Source of the DNA: Muribaculaceae bacterium Isolate-036 (Harlan)
GTDB lineage: Bacteria; Bacteroidota; Bacteroidia; Bacteroidales; Muribaculaceae
Assembly: GCA_003833075.1 (NCBI GenBank)
Contig: RIAY01000002.1
Location: forward strand, 248,001-312,000
DNA: 64,000 bases
Direction: 5' to 3'
Below the pieces are notes generated by a model. It searched no databases and was not told the origin of the DNA. It saw only the letters and a program-made list of their open reading frames with translations. The translations under genes and the position numbers were made by a program. Of this stretch, positions 33,592 through 43,180 are shown piece by piece. Each line of letters opens with the position of its first letter. Position 1 is the stretch's first letter.

Positions 33592-35880
33592 ATGGAAATT
33601 TTCTTTCTGGGAATAGTCGTGTTATTGTTTCTTCTTGCCGTTTTCGATCTTACGGTCGGAGTAAGCAATGATGCTGTAAATTTTCTAACGTCTGCGGTTG
33701 GCTCGAAGGCCGCCTCTTTTAAAGTTGTAATCATAGTCGCATCGTTAGGAGTGTTTGTAGGCGCGGCGATGAGCAACGGCATGATGGATGTTGCGCGCAA
33801 CAGTATCTTTCGTCCGGAAAACATATCGTTTTATGACGCGATAGCGATATTCATGGCTGTCATGGTCACAAACATAATTCTGCTCGACAAATTCAATTCA
33901 TTGGGAATGCCTACATCCACGACTGTCTCGCTTGTTTTTGAATTGCTCGGTGCGACATTTGTGGTGGCATTGTTTAAGATTTCCGCGCCGGAATCAAATC
34001 TCGGATTAGGAGATTTGCTGAATGCAGAGCGTGCATTGTCTGTCATACTCGGTATTTTCCTTTCAGTAGCGATTGCTTTTGTATTCGGCACACTCATACA
34101 GTTTATTGCCAGGCTTATCTTCCGGTTTGAGTATAAGAGCCGATTGAAATGGAAAGTCGGACTGTTTGGCGGAATCGCCTGCACGGCAATAGTCTATTTT
34201 ATGCTTCTCAAGGGGATTAAGGATACGTCATTTATGACAGAAAGCCTTAAGGGATGGATAGATTCGAATTCAGTATTGATTTTGTCCGGGTCGTTTGTAA
34301 TTTTTACAATCCTGTGTCAGATTCTGCATTTTCTGAGAGTAAATGTGCTGAAGGCTGTCGTTTTGGTCGGCACATTCTCATTGGCAATGGCATTTGCGGG
34401 TAACGACCTTGTCAATTTTATAGGTATACCTCTTACATCTTTGGCATCCTATCAGGAATTTATGTCGGCAGGAGGGGGCGATGCGCATAACTTTATGCTT
34501 GGTGCCCTGAACAAGCCGGCGCAGACACCGATCTATTTTCTTGTAGGCGCCGGCATGATCATGGTTGTGTCTCTTGCAACCTCTAAGAAAGCGCGTCAGG
34601 TCACACAAACCACCGTCGGGTTAAGTTCTCAGAGTCAGGGAGAGGAATTGTTCGGTTCTTCAAGGCTCGGTCGCGCATTGGTCAGAATGTCTTTGAATAC
34701 ATATTATTGGTTGCGTGAACACACTCCTGCAAAAGTCAGACTATGGCTCGGCAGCAGGATGGACAACAGCGTGACACAGGAGGAACCCGGCGCTTCGTTC
34801 GATCTTTTAAGAGGAGCGGTCAGCCTGATGGTTGCAAGTGTGTTGATTGCATGGGGCACATCAATGAAATTGCCATTGTCCACTACTTTTGTTACATTTA
34901 TGGTTGCGATGGGCACATCACTTGCTGACAGGGCATGGGGACGGGAAAGCGCGGTTTTTCGCATTACTGGAGTAATCTCTGTGATCGGAGGATGGTTTAT
35001 CACTGCCGGTGTCGCATTTATAGGAGCGGGAATAGTAGTCTGTATGATGCATCTCGGAGGAGTGCCTGTGATTATCGCCGGAGGTGTGATTGCGGTTTCA
35101 CTGCTGATCAGAAGTAACAGGAAATTCAGTAAAAAGAAGAAAGCCGAGCAGAACGAGACTCTATTCCAGACAATACTGTCGACAGAAGATTCTTCAGAAG
35201 TGTGGCGACTGCTGTTGATTTACATAAATGAGAAAAATGAGAAATTTCTTGGATTCATAACTGATATTTATGAAAATGTTTCAGCCGGTTTCATAAAAGA
35301 AGATTCAAAAATACTGTCTAAAACCGAGAAAATACTTGAACAAGAGAAGAATGTGCTTAAAAGTCAGAGACGTAGACTTACGTTGTGCCTTCGGAAAGTC
35401 AGACCTGAGACAGCTATAGAGAAAAGCACATGGTTTCATCTCAACAACAACATGATGATGTCTATGACGTATAATCTGAGGCGGATAGTCGAAGTATGCA
35501 AGGAACATGTCGATAATAATTTCAGACCGTTGCCGGCGGTATTTCATGAGAGATATGTTGAGATCAGCGGAAAAGTTGTTGAGCTTTTGCGGGAATCGCG
35601 TGCGGCGGTTGCAGACGGAAGTCCTGACAGAATCGATTTGTTGCGCCGCAGATGTGAAGAAATAAAGAAAGAACTTTCCTCTTGTGCCCGAGATGTTTAT
35701 GAATCGTTGCATTCAGACGATGCTTCCAATATGGCAGTGGCATATGTCTATCTCAATATGTTGCAGGAGAGTCAGGAGTTTATAACGTCTTTGCGAAAAC
35801 AGCTTCGCGCCTCAGGAAAACTTAATCTTGAACCATCTTCATACAGAAGTTTTTCGCGGTATGGTGCGAGTCTTGCGTAG
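33592..35880 (+). CDS. Inorganic phosphate transporter, Pit family, with PhoU-like tail
   Basis: The protein has 762 residues. The membrane part shows both PiT signatures: NDAVNFLTSAVGSKAASFK near the start and the inverted repeat's GNDLVNFIGIPL near residue 270. About 12 TM segments span residues 1-510. The last 250 residues are cytosolic and helical (TILSTEDSSEVWRLLLIYIN onwards), PhoU-like. Such fusions occur in Bacteroidetes. The 237 bases before it hold no clear promoter. Confidence 0.88.
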   Translation: MEIFFLGIVVLLFLLAVFDLTVGVSNDAVNFLTSAVGSKAASFKVVIIVASLGVFVGAAMSNGMMDVARNSIFRPENISFYDAIAIFMAVMVTNIILLDKFNSLGMPTSTTVSLVFELLGATFVVALFKISAPESNLGLGDLLNAERALSVILGIFLSVAIAFVFGTLIQFIARLIFRFEYKSRLKWKVGLFGGIACTAIVYFMLLKGIKDTSFMTESLKGWIDSNSVLILSGSFVIFTILCQILHFLRVNVLKAVVLVGTFSLAMAFAGNDLVNFIGIPLTSLASYQEFMSAGGGDAHNFMLGALNKPAQTPIYFLVGAGMIMVVSLATSKKARQVTQTTVGLSSQSQGEELFGSSRLGRALVRMSLNTYYWLREHTPAKVRLWLGSRMDNSVTQEEPGASFDLLRGAVSLMVASVLIAWGTSMKLPLSTTFVTFMVAMGTSLADRAWGRESAVFRITGVISVIGGWFITAGVAFIGAGIVVCMMHLGGVPVIIAGGVIAVSLLIRSNRKFSKKKKAEQNETLFQTILSTEDSSEVWRLLLIYINEKNEKFLGFITDIYENVSAGFIKEDSKILSKTEKILEQEKNVLKSQRRRLTLCLRKVRPETAIEKSTWFHLNNNMMMSMTYNLRRIVEVCKEHVDNNFRPLPAVFHERYVEISGKVVELLRESRAAVADGSPDRIDLLRRRCEEIKKELSSCARDVYESLHSDDASNMAVAYVYLNMLQESQEFITSLRKQLRASGKLNLEPSSYRSFSRYGASLA

Positions 35881-35946
35881 ATGTTTGCCGATTGGATATA
35901 TTTTTGTAAATTTGAATTTAGAAATGAAATCAGATTACATGAATAT

Positions 35947-36210
35947 ATGGCAAATGGCGTAATCGGATATCTAAAGACGAGGCTGCAGTCACTCTCGGTA
36001 AAGACGGGAGTGGTTGTGGCGTGTGTCTGTGTTTTATGTTATGCATTCTCTTTTTTGCAGATGCTTCTGCCGGTTTCTGCAGTTCTGAAAGGTATATTGT
36101 GGGTCGTTTTTTACGGACTTGCAAAAGCTTGTCAGTATACGTCGCTGATTATTCTCGGAAAGTCAGGTTTTTCAATGTTGAGAGCATATTTTGCAAGAAA
36201 AGTGAAATAG
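35947..36210 (+). CDS. Small membrane protein downstream of Pit
   Basis: The start is set at 35947 (MANGVIGYLKTRLQ) because two -7 elements (TATTTTTG 35899-35906, TAAATTTG 35907-35914) lie between the earlier ATG at 35881 and this one. The product has 87 residues with two hydrophobic segments. No family recognised. Confidence 0.55.
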   Translation: MANGVIGYLKTRLQSLSVKTGVVVACVCVLCYAFSFLQMLLPVSAVLKGILWVVFYGLAKACQYTSLIILGKSGFSMLRAYFARKVK

Positions 36211-36305
36211 TTTGCAATGGTTAATATGGTAAGTAAGTGTTCTAATTTGATTTATAATAAATGCGAATCCGAACACTTGCTTAGCTGTCTAAAAATATAT
36301 TCGTA

Positions 36306-37304
36306 ATGGAAAGTAAAGTGTCAGGAACATTGAGAATCGTAGCTTTCATGATTGTCGGCATCGTGTGCGGAGTCGGGAATCTTAAAGGAAGCATAATAGG
36401 AGATGAATACAGGCTCAAGAAGGTTGTGGAAGTTCCGGGCAGGCAGGGGATTGCCGCCGACAGCGTATTTTATTATGTCTCCGATACGAAAGCGATATAT
36501 AAATATGACAAGAACTGGCATCTGATTAATGTCAACCGACAGCCTTTTGTAAATCCTGAAGTGGCAAACCATTTCGGAGATATTGATGTATGGAACGGAG
36601 AGATATACTGCGGCATCGAAAGGTTTGAGTATGGTCGCGGCTATAATATAGCAGTTTCCATATATGATGCTGAAACACTCGAATGGAAGCGCGATCTGCC
36701 ATGGAGTCCGGAATCCGGTCAGGTCGAGGTTTCGGGAATTGCGGTGGATCGTGACCGGAATATGGTATGGATGAGCGATTGGGTCGATTCCCGCTATGTA
36801 TATTGCTATGATCTTGCCACCGGTCGTTATCACACCAAGATGCAATGTCAGCCGACACCTTACTGGTGTCAGGGCATAACAATCGCTGACGGGAAAATGA
36901 TTTTTTCAGCGGATGACGGAGAAGCGGCGTATGGCATCGCTGACAATCTGTATGTCACGGATCTTGGAAACATTCCTTATACAGGACTTGTGGAGGGGGA
37001 AGAGGTAGTAAAGGATACCCCGTTCAGTGTAAAACTTGATGAAAAAGGCATGCCTGTTTTAAGAAAGGGGCTGGTTGCCGGAGGAGCCGTCAAGGGTTCA
37101 TTGCGTCATTTCCGTGAAATGTCAGACTTCGCACGCGCCGGTGAGATTGAGGGTGTGGCGATAGACCCGTCTAATGGCGATCTGCTGGTGTTGAATAACA
37201 GGGGCACCCGCATTGTTCTTGGCATGAGTCAGGGTCCTATAACTGAGGAAGGCTATACAGGCGAAGTGCACGAAGTATATGTCTATGAAAAATATGTAAA
37301 ATGA
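36306..37304 (+). CDS. Exported beta-propeller protein
   Basis: The protein has 332 residues with an uncleaved or signal-type N-terminal helix (about 9-30). The rest shows propeller blades of the SMP-30/YncE kind (GDIDVWNGEIYCGIERF, VSGIAVDRDRNMVWMSDW, IEGVAIDPSNGDLLVLNN). No catalytic metal site is certain. A strong terminator overlaps its stop. Confidence 0.7.
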   Translation: MESKVSGTLRIVAFMIVGIVCGVGNLKGSIIGDEYRLKKVVEVPGRQGIAADSVFYYVSDTKAIYKYDKNWHLINVNRQPFVNPEVANHFGDIDVWNGEIYCGIERFEYGRGYNIAVSIYDAETLEWKRDLPWSPESGQVEVSGIAVDRDRNMVWMSDWVDSRYVYCYDLATGRYHTKMQCQPTPYWCQGITIADGKMIFSADDGEAAYGIADNLYVTDLGNIPYTGLVEGEEVVKDTPFSVKLDEKGMPVLRKGLVAGGAVKGSLRHFREMSDFARAGEIEGVAIDPSNGDLLVLNNRGTRIVLGMSQGPITEEGYTGEVHEVYVYEKYVK

Positions 37305-37339
37305 AAAAATCCTGATAACTGAGTTATCAGGATTTTTTC
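37304..37339. terminator. Bidirectional intrinsic terminator
   Basis: AAAAATCCTGATAACT and AGTTATCAGGATTTTTT form a 14-bp stem with a tiny loop. It serves the propeller gene on the plus strand and the tRNA on the minus strand. Confidence 0.85.
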
Positions 37340-37341
37340 AG

Positions 37342-37412
37342 AGGTGCCAACCAGATTCGAACTGGTGTGAACGGTTTTGCAGACCGGTACCTAACCACTC
37401 GGACATGGCACC
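37342..37412 (-). tRNA. tRNA-Cys (GCA)
   Basis: The 71-base cloverleaf reads on the minus strand with acceptor arms GGTGCCA and TGGCACC, anticodon loop CTGCAAA (anticodon GCA), and T-loop GTTCGAATC. The 3' CCA is not encoded. A tRNA gene can serve as an integration site, but no recombinase or repeat is seen next to it. Confidence 0.95.
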
Positions 37413-37620
37413 ATTTGCTTTTGCGAGTGCAAAGTTAAGACAAATATTTGATTTTGCCAAATATTTCAGGATTGATTTTTTAACAAAATGCAGTTTTGTT
37501 ATCGAACATATTGTTTATGCCACACGGCACTCACATGGATATGTGAATAAGCGGACGCGCATTTATCATTTATTATCAGATGTTTGTAAAAAATTTAAAT
37601 AAAAACATTCAAATCGGGGG

Positions 37621-37650
37621 TTTGATTGTTATTAAATTAAGTTAAATTTG
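37621..37650 (+). promoter_or_regulatory. Promoter of the glycosyltransferase operon
   Basis: TTTG (37621-37624), 18 bases, then TAAATTTG (37643-37650). The start codon is ten bases downstream, so the 5' leader is very short. The rest of the 248-base gap after the tRNA is AT-rich and holds nothing else I can name. Confidence 0.65.
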
Positions 37651-37660
37651 CATCATTATT

Positions 37661-38854
37661 ATGAAAGGGTTATTTTCATATCCGGAGTCAAAAGATCTAT
37701 ATGGTATCTTTAACGACAGTTTCCCCCCGATTCTTGACGGGGTTACTCTCGCTGTGGAGAATTATGTCTATTGGCTAAGCCGCAAGGGGCACACCCCTTG
37801 CGTTGTGACCCCCTGGAATCCGGAGAAACAAGACTATCCTTTTGAAGTTGTGAGGTATTTTTCATTGCCGATAGCTTCCAGACATCCCTATCGATATGGT
37901 TATCCGAAATGCGATCCGTTTATATGGAGGCGACTACGCAAATCTAATTTCAAGATACTGCATTCTCATTGTCCTTTCTCTTCGGGTAGACTTGCCGTAT
38001 ATGTGAAGAAACACCAGAAAGTTCCGTTGATTGGCACTTTTCATTCAAAGTATCGTTCCGATCTTGAACACTCGTTTCGGAAGGCACCGTGGTGTGTCCC
38101 TATAATAATGAAGCGTATTCTGGATTTCTTCAATTCTTGCGATGAAGTATGGATTCCACAGGCTCAGGTTGAGGAAACAGTCAGAGAATACGGATTCAAG
38201 GGACCTTTGACAGTAGTCGAAAACGGAAATGATTTCGCTTCGATTATTACTGGAAATCCGGCTGAATATAAACTCGCTGCCAGACACCGTCTTGGTGTGA
38301 AGGATGATGAGCTTGCACTGTTGTTTGTCGGTCAGCATATCTGGGAAAAGGGTATTGATGTTATACTCGAAACTCTGAGGCTTCTGAAAGGGGAAATAAA
38401 ATTCGTTATGAATTTTATTGGTACCGGTTATGCTCTCAATGACGTGCGGTCTTTGGTTTCCCGCTATGGAATGTCTGATTCCGTGCATATCAACGGAGTC
38501 ATCAAGGATCGTCACACTTTGAGCGATTATTACGCAGCTTCTGATTTGTTTCTGTTTCCATCGTTCTATGACAATGCCCCGCTGGTTGTAAGAGAGGCTG
38601 CCGCCATGGGCACCCCCGCCATACTTCTCGAAGGCTCCACTGCGGCGGAAGTCATATGTGACAGGAAGAACGGGTTTCTTACGGAGAAATCGCCTGAAAG
38701 ATTCTCAGAACTGATAATACATCTTAAAAACAACAGGGATTTGCTGAACAGGGTTTCGGAAGGTGCGAGGACTACACTTGTCAGGAGTTGGGAAGACGTG
38801 GTGGATGAAGTGAGTGACAGATATGATTCGCTAATAAGAAGGTATAAGGTATAA
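37661..38854 (+). CDS. Glycosyltransferase family 4
   Basis: The protein has 397 residues. The GT-B fold shows an N-terminal acceptor domain (FPPILDGVTLAVENYVYWLS, LHSHCPFSSG) and the C-terminal donor domain with FVGQHIWEKGID and E-x7-E type motif (NAPLVVREAAAMGTPAILLE). The acceptor lipid or sugar is unknown. It is separated by three bases from the flippase-like gene, so the two may work on the same glycolipid. Confidence 0.88.
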   Translation: MKGLFSYPESKDLYGIFNDSFPPILDGVTLAVENYVYWLSRKGHTPCVVTPWNPEKQDYPFEVVRYFSLPIASRHPYRYGYPKCDPFIWRRLRKSNFKILHSHCPFSSGRLAVYVKKHQKVPLIGTFHSKYRSDLEHSFRKAPWCVPIIMKRILDFFNSCDEVWIPQAQVEETVREYGFKGPLTVVENGNDFASIITGNPAEYKLAARHRLGVKDDELALLFVGQHIWEKGIDVILETLRLLKGEIKFVMNFIGTGYALNDVRSLVSRYGMSDSVHINGVIKDRHTLSDYYAASDLFLFPSFYDNAPLVVREAAAMGTPAILLEGSTAAEVICDRKNGFLTEKSPERFSELIIHLKNNRDLLNRVSEGARTTLVRSWEDVVDEVSDRYDSLIRRYKV

Positions 38855-38857
38855 GGG

Positions 38858-39922
38858 ATGAGAGGACAGGTGTCAGACAGTAAAAGCTCTTTCTCTTTCT
38901 GGAAAGTTCTGCTGCCCGTGGCTATCGGTCTCGGGGTCGTGGTTCTGATGTTTGTGCACGACGCACGTAAAGAGGATATTGCGGATATCTGGAAGAGCAT
39001 TCATTTTGATTCAAGAATAATAGGTTGTGTGGTTGCGGGATTCTTGTGTATGTTTGGCAGGGATTTCGGTCTTACATGGCGATTCCGGGCATTGACCGAC
39101 CGGAAACTGACATGGAGACAGGCGTGGAAAGTCGACATGCTTTGTGAGTTTACCAACTGTATCACTCCTTCTGCGGTAGGTGGAAGTTCGCTGGGGATGA
39201 TATTTCTGAATTCTCAGGGAATAGAGATGGGACGTGCTACGACTTTAATGCTTACCACTCTTTTCATGGACGAGCTTTTCTTTGTCATTGCATGTCCGTT
39301 TGTTGTGATGTTTACCCCGGCGGCAGACATATTCGCTTCAGAAGGGTCATCATTCTCTCATGGAATAAAATATACTTTCTGGATTGTATACATGCTTATA
39401 GCGGTGTGGACATTTATATTGTTCCTCGGGATAATATGGAAACCATTGTGGATAAGAAAAGTTCTCGATAAAATATCCGGATTGCGATGGTTCCGTAAAT
39501 GGTCATCCCAGATACAGGCATTGGGAGCCAACATGGTGGCGACTTCAAAAGAACTGCAGTCCAAGCCGTTTGGCTTCTGGCTTGAAGTTTTTTGCGGCAC
39601 GGCGCTGTCATGGACATCCCGTTATCTTGTAGTAAATGCCTTGTTCTGGGGATTCATACCCGCAGACGACAAATATCAATGGGTCATTCTCGCCCGCCAG
39701 TTTGTAATTTGGGTTGTGCTGATGGTGAGTCCCACACCCGGAGGAGCCGGTCTGAGCGAGTGGCTTTTTTCGGAATATTACGGCGATATGGTAGGGACAG
39801 CCGGCATGGCTCTGATTCTCGCAGTGTTCTGGCGTCTGATAACATATTATCTTTACTTGCTTATCGGCGCGCTTGTCGTGCCATCATGGCTAAGCAAGAC
39901 AATTGATAGAATACGAAAATAA
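38858..39922 (+). CDS. Lysylphosphatidylglycerol synthase-TM-like (UPF0104) protein
   Basis: The protein has 354 residues. About eight TM segments, with the family's conserved FTNCITPSAVGGSSLGMIFL loop and a terminal SPTPGGAGLSEWLF motif. It has no soluble aminoacyl-transferase domain. Family members are membrane proteins of lipid modification or flipping (AglD group). It lies between a GT4 and kdsB. Confidence 0.85.
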   Translation: MRGQVSDSKSSFSFWKVLLPVAIGLGVVVLMFVHDARKEDIADIWKSIHFDSRIIGCVVAGFLCMFGRDFGLTWRFRALTDRKLTWRQAWKVDMLCEFTNCITPSAVGGSSLGMIFLNSQGIEMGRATTLMLTTLFMDELFFVIACPFVVMFTPAADIFASEGSSFSHGIKYTFWIVYMLIAVWTFILFLGIIWKPLWIRKVLDKISGLRWFRKWSSQIQALGANMVATSKELQSKPFGFWLEVFCGTALSWTSRYLVVNALFWGFIPADDKYQWVILARQFVIWVVLMVSPTPGGAGLSEWLFSEYYGDMVGTAGMALILAVFWRLITYYLYLLIGALVVPSWLSKTIDRIRK

Positions 39923-39937
39923 TTTATAACCAGCATT

Positions 39938-40693
39938 ATGAAGTATATAGTTATAATCCCGGCACGTTATGAGTCATCCAGATTCCCGGGAAAACCGCTC
40001 GCCAGAATAGGGGGAGAAGAGATGATAACGAGAGTCTGCCGACAGGTTGAGAAAGCCGGTGTCGAAGCTGTTGTAGCCACAGATGACAGCCGTATCAGGG
40101 AGTGTGTGGAGAAGGCGGGTTTCAGAGCCGTGATGACTTCGGACACTCACAGAAGCGGCACGGAAAGGGTAGAAGAAGCCTACAGGCTTCTTGGCAGTGA
40201 CGCCGATGTGGTTATCAATGTTCAGGGTGACGAGCCGTTCATTCGTCCGGAACAGATTGAGAAACTGAAGGCGGTGTTCGAAAACAATCCCTCTGCCGAT
40301 ATCGCTACTCTTGCAATGCGTTTTGACGCCACCAGAGGTTTTGACGCGCTTTTCGATCCCAATCTTGTGAAAGTCGTGTTCTCACAGGATATGGATGCGT
40401 TGTATTTTTCCAGAAGCATAATTCCCTACGTTAGAAAAACGGATTGGAAAAACTGGCTGAAAGAGACAGAGTTCCATACGCATATCGGTATTTACGGCTA
40501 TAAGGCATCTGTCCTTTCGAAGATTGTGCGTTTGCCCGAATCATCGCTTGAGAAAGCTGAAAGTCTTGAGCAACTGAGGTGGATTCAGAATGGTTTTGGA
40601 ATCAAAATCGGACTTACTGAATTTTCCACAATAGGAATAGATACGGAGGAAGATCTCAGGGAGGCTGAAAAAATGCTTGCCGGGGAGGAATAA
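39938..40693 (+). CDS. kdsB: 3-deoxy-manno-octulosonate cytidylyltransferase
   Basis: The protein has 251 residues. It activates Kdo with CTP for lipopolysaccharide core. Signature parts are IIPARYESSRFPGKPLA, VATDDSRI, INVQGDEPFI and a final GIDTEEDL. Normal length (about 245-250). It is 15 bases after the previous gene, probably in the same operon. Confidence 0.96.
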   Translation: MKYIVIIPARYESSRFPGKPLARIGGEEMITRVCRQVEKAGVEAVVATDDSRIRECVEKAGFRAVMTSDTHRSGTERVEEAYRLLGSDADVVINVQGDEPFIRPEQIEKLKAVFENNPSADIATLAMRFDATRGFDALFDPNLVKVVFSQDMDALYFSRSIIPYVRKTDWKNWLKETEFHTHIGIYGYKASVLSKIVRLPESSLEKAESLEQLRWIQNGFGIKIGLTEFSTIGIDTEEDLREAEKMLAGEE

Positions 40694-40743
40694 TTTTTAT
40701 ATCCATACACTTTTTTTATCTTGATTATTTGGCATAAATTTGC

Positions 40744-40751
40744 TAACTTTG
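40744..40751 (+). promoter_or_regulatory. Promoter of PPi-phosphofructokinase gene
   Basis: -7 element TAACTTTG; 20 bases upstream is CTTG (40720-40723), close to the TTTG consensus. The leader of about 80 bases contains a small hairpin (GTGTTTGGAAACAC). Confidence 0.6.
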
Positions 40752-40836
40752 CAGGTGTTTGGAAACACAGTGCATAATTGCAGTGCCAGCGACAATCGGA
40801 ATAAAACAAGGTAAAAACAAGATATTAAAATAAAAC

Positions 40837-42492
40837 ATGAAAAAGAGTGCACTCCAGCGAGTAAGAGCAGAGTATCAGCCCAAATTGCCCAAAGATCTTC
40901 AGGGCGATGTCAAAGTTAAATTCGGAGAGGCTACAGAGTCTGTGGCAAATCAGGCGGAAATCAAAGAGAGATTCCCCCACACATACGGAATGCCTATCGT
41001 TCAGTTCGAGAACAATGACAAGCCTGAGCGAGTGGAAGAGCCGTTTAATGTAGGTATCATTCTCTCCGGCGGTCAGGCTCCCGGCGGACACAATGTGGTA
41101 AGCGGTATTTTTGACGGTCTTAAGAAATTGAACAAGGAGAACCGTCTTTATGGCTTCCTTATGGGTCCTGCAGGATTTATCAACCATCAGTACATGGAAC
41201 TGACTGCAGGTTATATAGCGGAATATCGTAACACAGGCGGTTTCGACATCATCGGATCCGGTCGCACAAAACTTGAGACTCCCGAACAGTTCGAAGCAGG
41301 ACTTAAGATACTCAAAGAGCTTAATATCAAGGCTCTCGTTATTATCGGTGGTGACGATTCAAATACCAATGCCGCAGTTCTTGCCGAATATTACAAGAAT
41401 ATCGGAGCCGATGTTCAGGTTATAGGTGTTCCCAAGACAATTGACGGTGACCTCAAGAACGAATGGATCGAGACTTCTTTCGGTTTTGACACAGCATGCA
41501 AGGTCTACAGCGAGGTAATCGGTAATATCCAGCGCGACTGTAACTCGGCTAAAAAATACTACCACTTCATCAAGCTTATGGGTCGTTCCGCTTCCCACAT
41601 AGCTCTTGAATGTGCTCTTGAGACTCAGCCGAACATCTGTCTTATCTCGGAGGAAGTTCTCGCCAAGCGCATGACTCTTGACAATATCGTAAGCTATATT
41701 TGCTATGTCATCGCAGAGCGTGCCAAATTGGGTTGGAATTTCGGAACAGTCCTTATTCCCGAAGGTCTCATCGAGTTCATCCCTTCGATGAAGACTCTTA
41801 TTGCAGAACTCAATGATGTTCTGGTTGAATATGCCGACGAGCTTGAGTCGCTTGAGGAGAATGAGAAACTTGAGGCAATCCACAGTCATCTTTCTCCGGT
41901 GAACGCAGATCTTTACAAGATGCTTCCCAAGACAATCGCTCTCCAGCTCAGCCTTGACCGGGACAGCCACGGTAACGTTCAGGTTTCGCTGATCGAGACA
42001 GAGAGCCTTCTCAGCGAAATGGTAGCGAAACGTCTTGCCGAGATGGCGGAGGATGGTCAGTACAGTGGCAAATTCGCGGCACAGCACCACTTCTTCGGTT
42101 ATGAAGGTCGTTGCGCGGATCCTACCAACTTCGATGCTGATTACACATACGCTCTGGGTTACAATGCAGCTATGCTCATCAATGCAGGTCTGACCGGATA
42201 TATGTCGAGCGTGCGCAATCTGACAGACTCAACAGAAAACTGGATCTGCGGAGGTATCCCAATCACCATGATGATGAATATGGAGCGCCGTAATGGTGAG
42301 ATGAAGCCGGTGATTCAGAAAGCACTTGTGAACCTTAACGGACGTCCTTACCTCAAGTTTGCATCAATGCGTGAAACACTTGCTCTCAACACATTGTATC
42401 AGTATCCCGGTCCGATTCAGTATTTTGGTCCGGCAGAGATCTGCGACCGTCCGTCAATGACGCTGCTTCTTGAACATAACAAAGAAATATAA
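40837..42492 (+). CDS. pfp: Diphosphate--fructose-6-phosphate 1-phosphotransferase
   Basis: The protein has 551 residues, the long PPi-dependent type. It uses pyrophosphate in place of ATP to phosphorylate fructose 6-phosphate, reversibly. The phosphate-donor loop reads GGDDS (171-175), where the second Asp in place of the Gly of ATP-PFKs blocks ATP binding. The catalytic stretch PKTIDGDLKN and MGRSASH follow. Codon use is strongly biased, which fits a highly expressed glycolytic gene. Confidence 0.95.
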   Translation: MKKSALQRVRAEYQPKLPKDLQGDVKVKFGEATESVANQAEIKERFPHTYGMPIVQFENNDKPERVEEPFNVGIILSGGQAPGGHNVVSGIFDGLKKLNKENRLYGFLMGPAGFINHQYMELTAGYIAEYRNTGGFDIIGSGRTKLETPEQFEAGLKILKELNIKALVIIGGDDSNTNAAVLAEYYKNIGADVQVIGVPKTIDGDLKNEWIETSFGFDTACKVYSEVIGNIQRDCNSAKKYYHFIKLMGRSASHIALECALETQPNICLISEEVLAKRMTLDNIVSYICYVIAERAKLGWNFGTVLIPEGLIEFIPSMKTLIAELNDVLVEYADELESLEENEKLEAIHSHLSPVNADLYKMLPKTIALQLSLDRDSHGNVQVSLIETESLLSEMVAKRLAEMAEDGQYSGKFAAQHHFFGYEGRCADPTNFDADYTYALGYNAAMLINAGLTGYMSSVRNLTDSTENWICGGIPITMMMNMERRNGEMKPVIQKALVNLNGRPYLKFASMRETLALNTLYQYPGPIQYFGPAEICDRPSMTLLLEHNKEI

Positions 42493-42524
42493 TATTTCTC
42501 GGAAGTAGCAATTACGAAATAATA

Positions 42525-42576
42525 TGTCGGGGATCTTGCAATTAAATTATTGTAAGGTCTCCGGCATTGTTTTTAT
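42525..42576 (+). terminator. Intrinsic terminator after pfp
   Basis: TGTCGGGGATCTTGCAAT pairs along 18 positions, with several G-U pairs, with ATTGTAAGGTCTCCGGCA. The stem is followed by TTGTTTTTAT. Confidence 0.75.
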
Positions 42577-42613
42577 ATAAGTGAAAAAGTTTGTTTAATT
42601 AAAATGCCTTAAT

Positions 42614-43117
42614 ATGAGATATTCCAGGATATTTTATATTGTTTCCATTGTGGTTGTATTGGCCGGATGTGGGAAAAATAAGAATTACAGGACTCCAAGT
42701 GAGTTGCAAAGTTATGAGACAGTTTCAGATACTGTGAAAGTTGAATCTGGAACTAATGATGTCCGGAATGGCGATACCGGTGCTGAAAATGCAGCTGTGT
42801 CGAATCAGGAGTCGGTCGTATTGCATCAGATGGTGAGTAACGGAAAACCCAGTATCGTTGATTTCACAGCAAGCTGGTGTGGTCCTTGCCAGAGGATGAA
42901 ACCAATTTTCTATAGTCTTGCAGATGATTTTAAAGATGAATATAATTTCATCTCTATAGATATAGATGAAAATCCTGAATTGGCAAATAAATATCAAGTG
43001 CAGGCTGTTCCGACTTTCGTTTTCCTTGATGCCGATGGCAATGAAGGGAATAGGATTACCGGCATGATTAGTAAGGAAGAATTTCGGGATGAGCTTTTGC
43101 ATCCGGTATGGTATTGA
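42614..43117 (+). CDS. Thioredoxin-like lipoprotein
   Basis: The protein has 167 residues. The signal sequence ends with lipobox LAGC (Cys19). A linker of about 50 residues precedes a thioredoxin domain with the active site WCGPC (88-92), cis-Pro region QAVPTFVF and the GMISKEEF end. It is likely a periplasmic-facing reductase or oxidase tethered to a membrane. No redox partner is adjacent. Confidence 0.88.
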   Translation: MRYSRIFYIVSIVVVLAGCGKNKNYRTPSELQSYETVSDTVKVESGTNDVRNGDTGAENAAVSNQESVVLHQMVSNGKPSIVDFTASWCGPCQRMKPIFYSLADDFKDEYNFISIDIDENPELANKYQVQAVPTFVFLDADGNEGNRITGMISKEEFRDELLHPVWY

Positions 43118-43180
43118 AGTGATTAGAAGCTGTTAAAAAATAATTTCATTGATTAGTCAAAAATCAATTAAAACTATATT

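Noticed and set aside
37405..37602. Plus-strand frame starting inside tRNA-Cys
   Set aside because: Begins within the tRNA gene and is AT-rich with no coding character; the glycosyltransferase promoter lies just downstream.
41359..42090. Long minus-strand frame opposite pfp
   Set aside because: It mirrors the strong codon bias of the phosphofructokinase gene and has no recognisable product.
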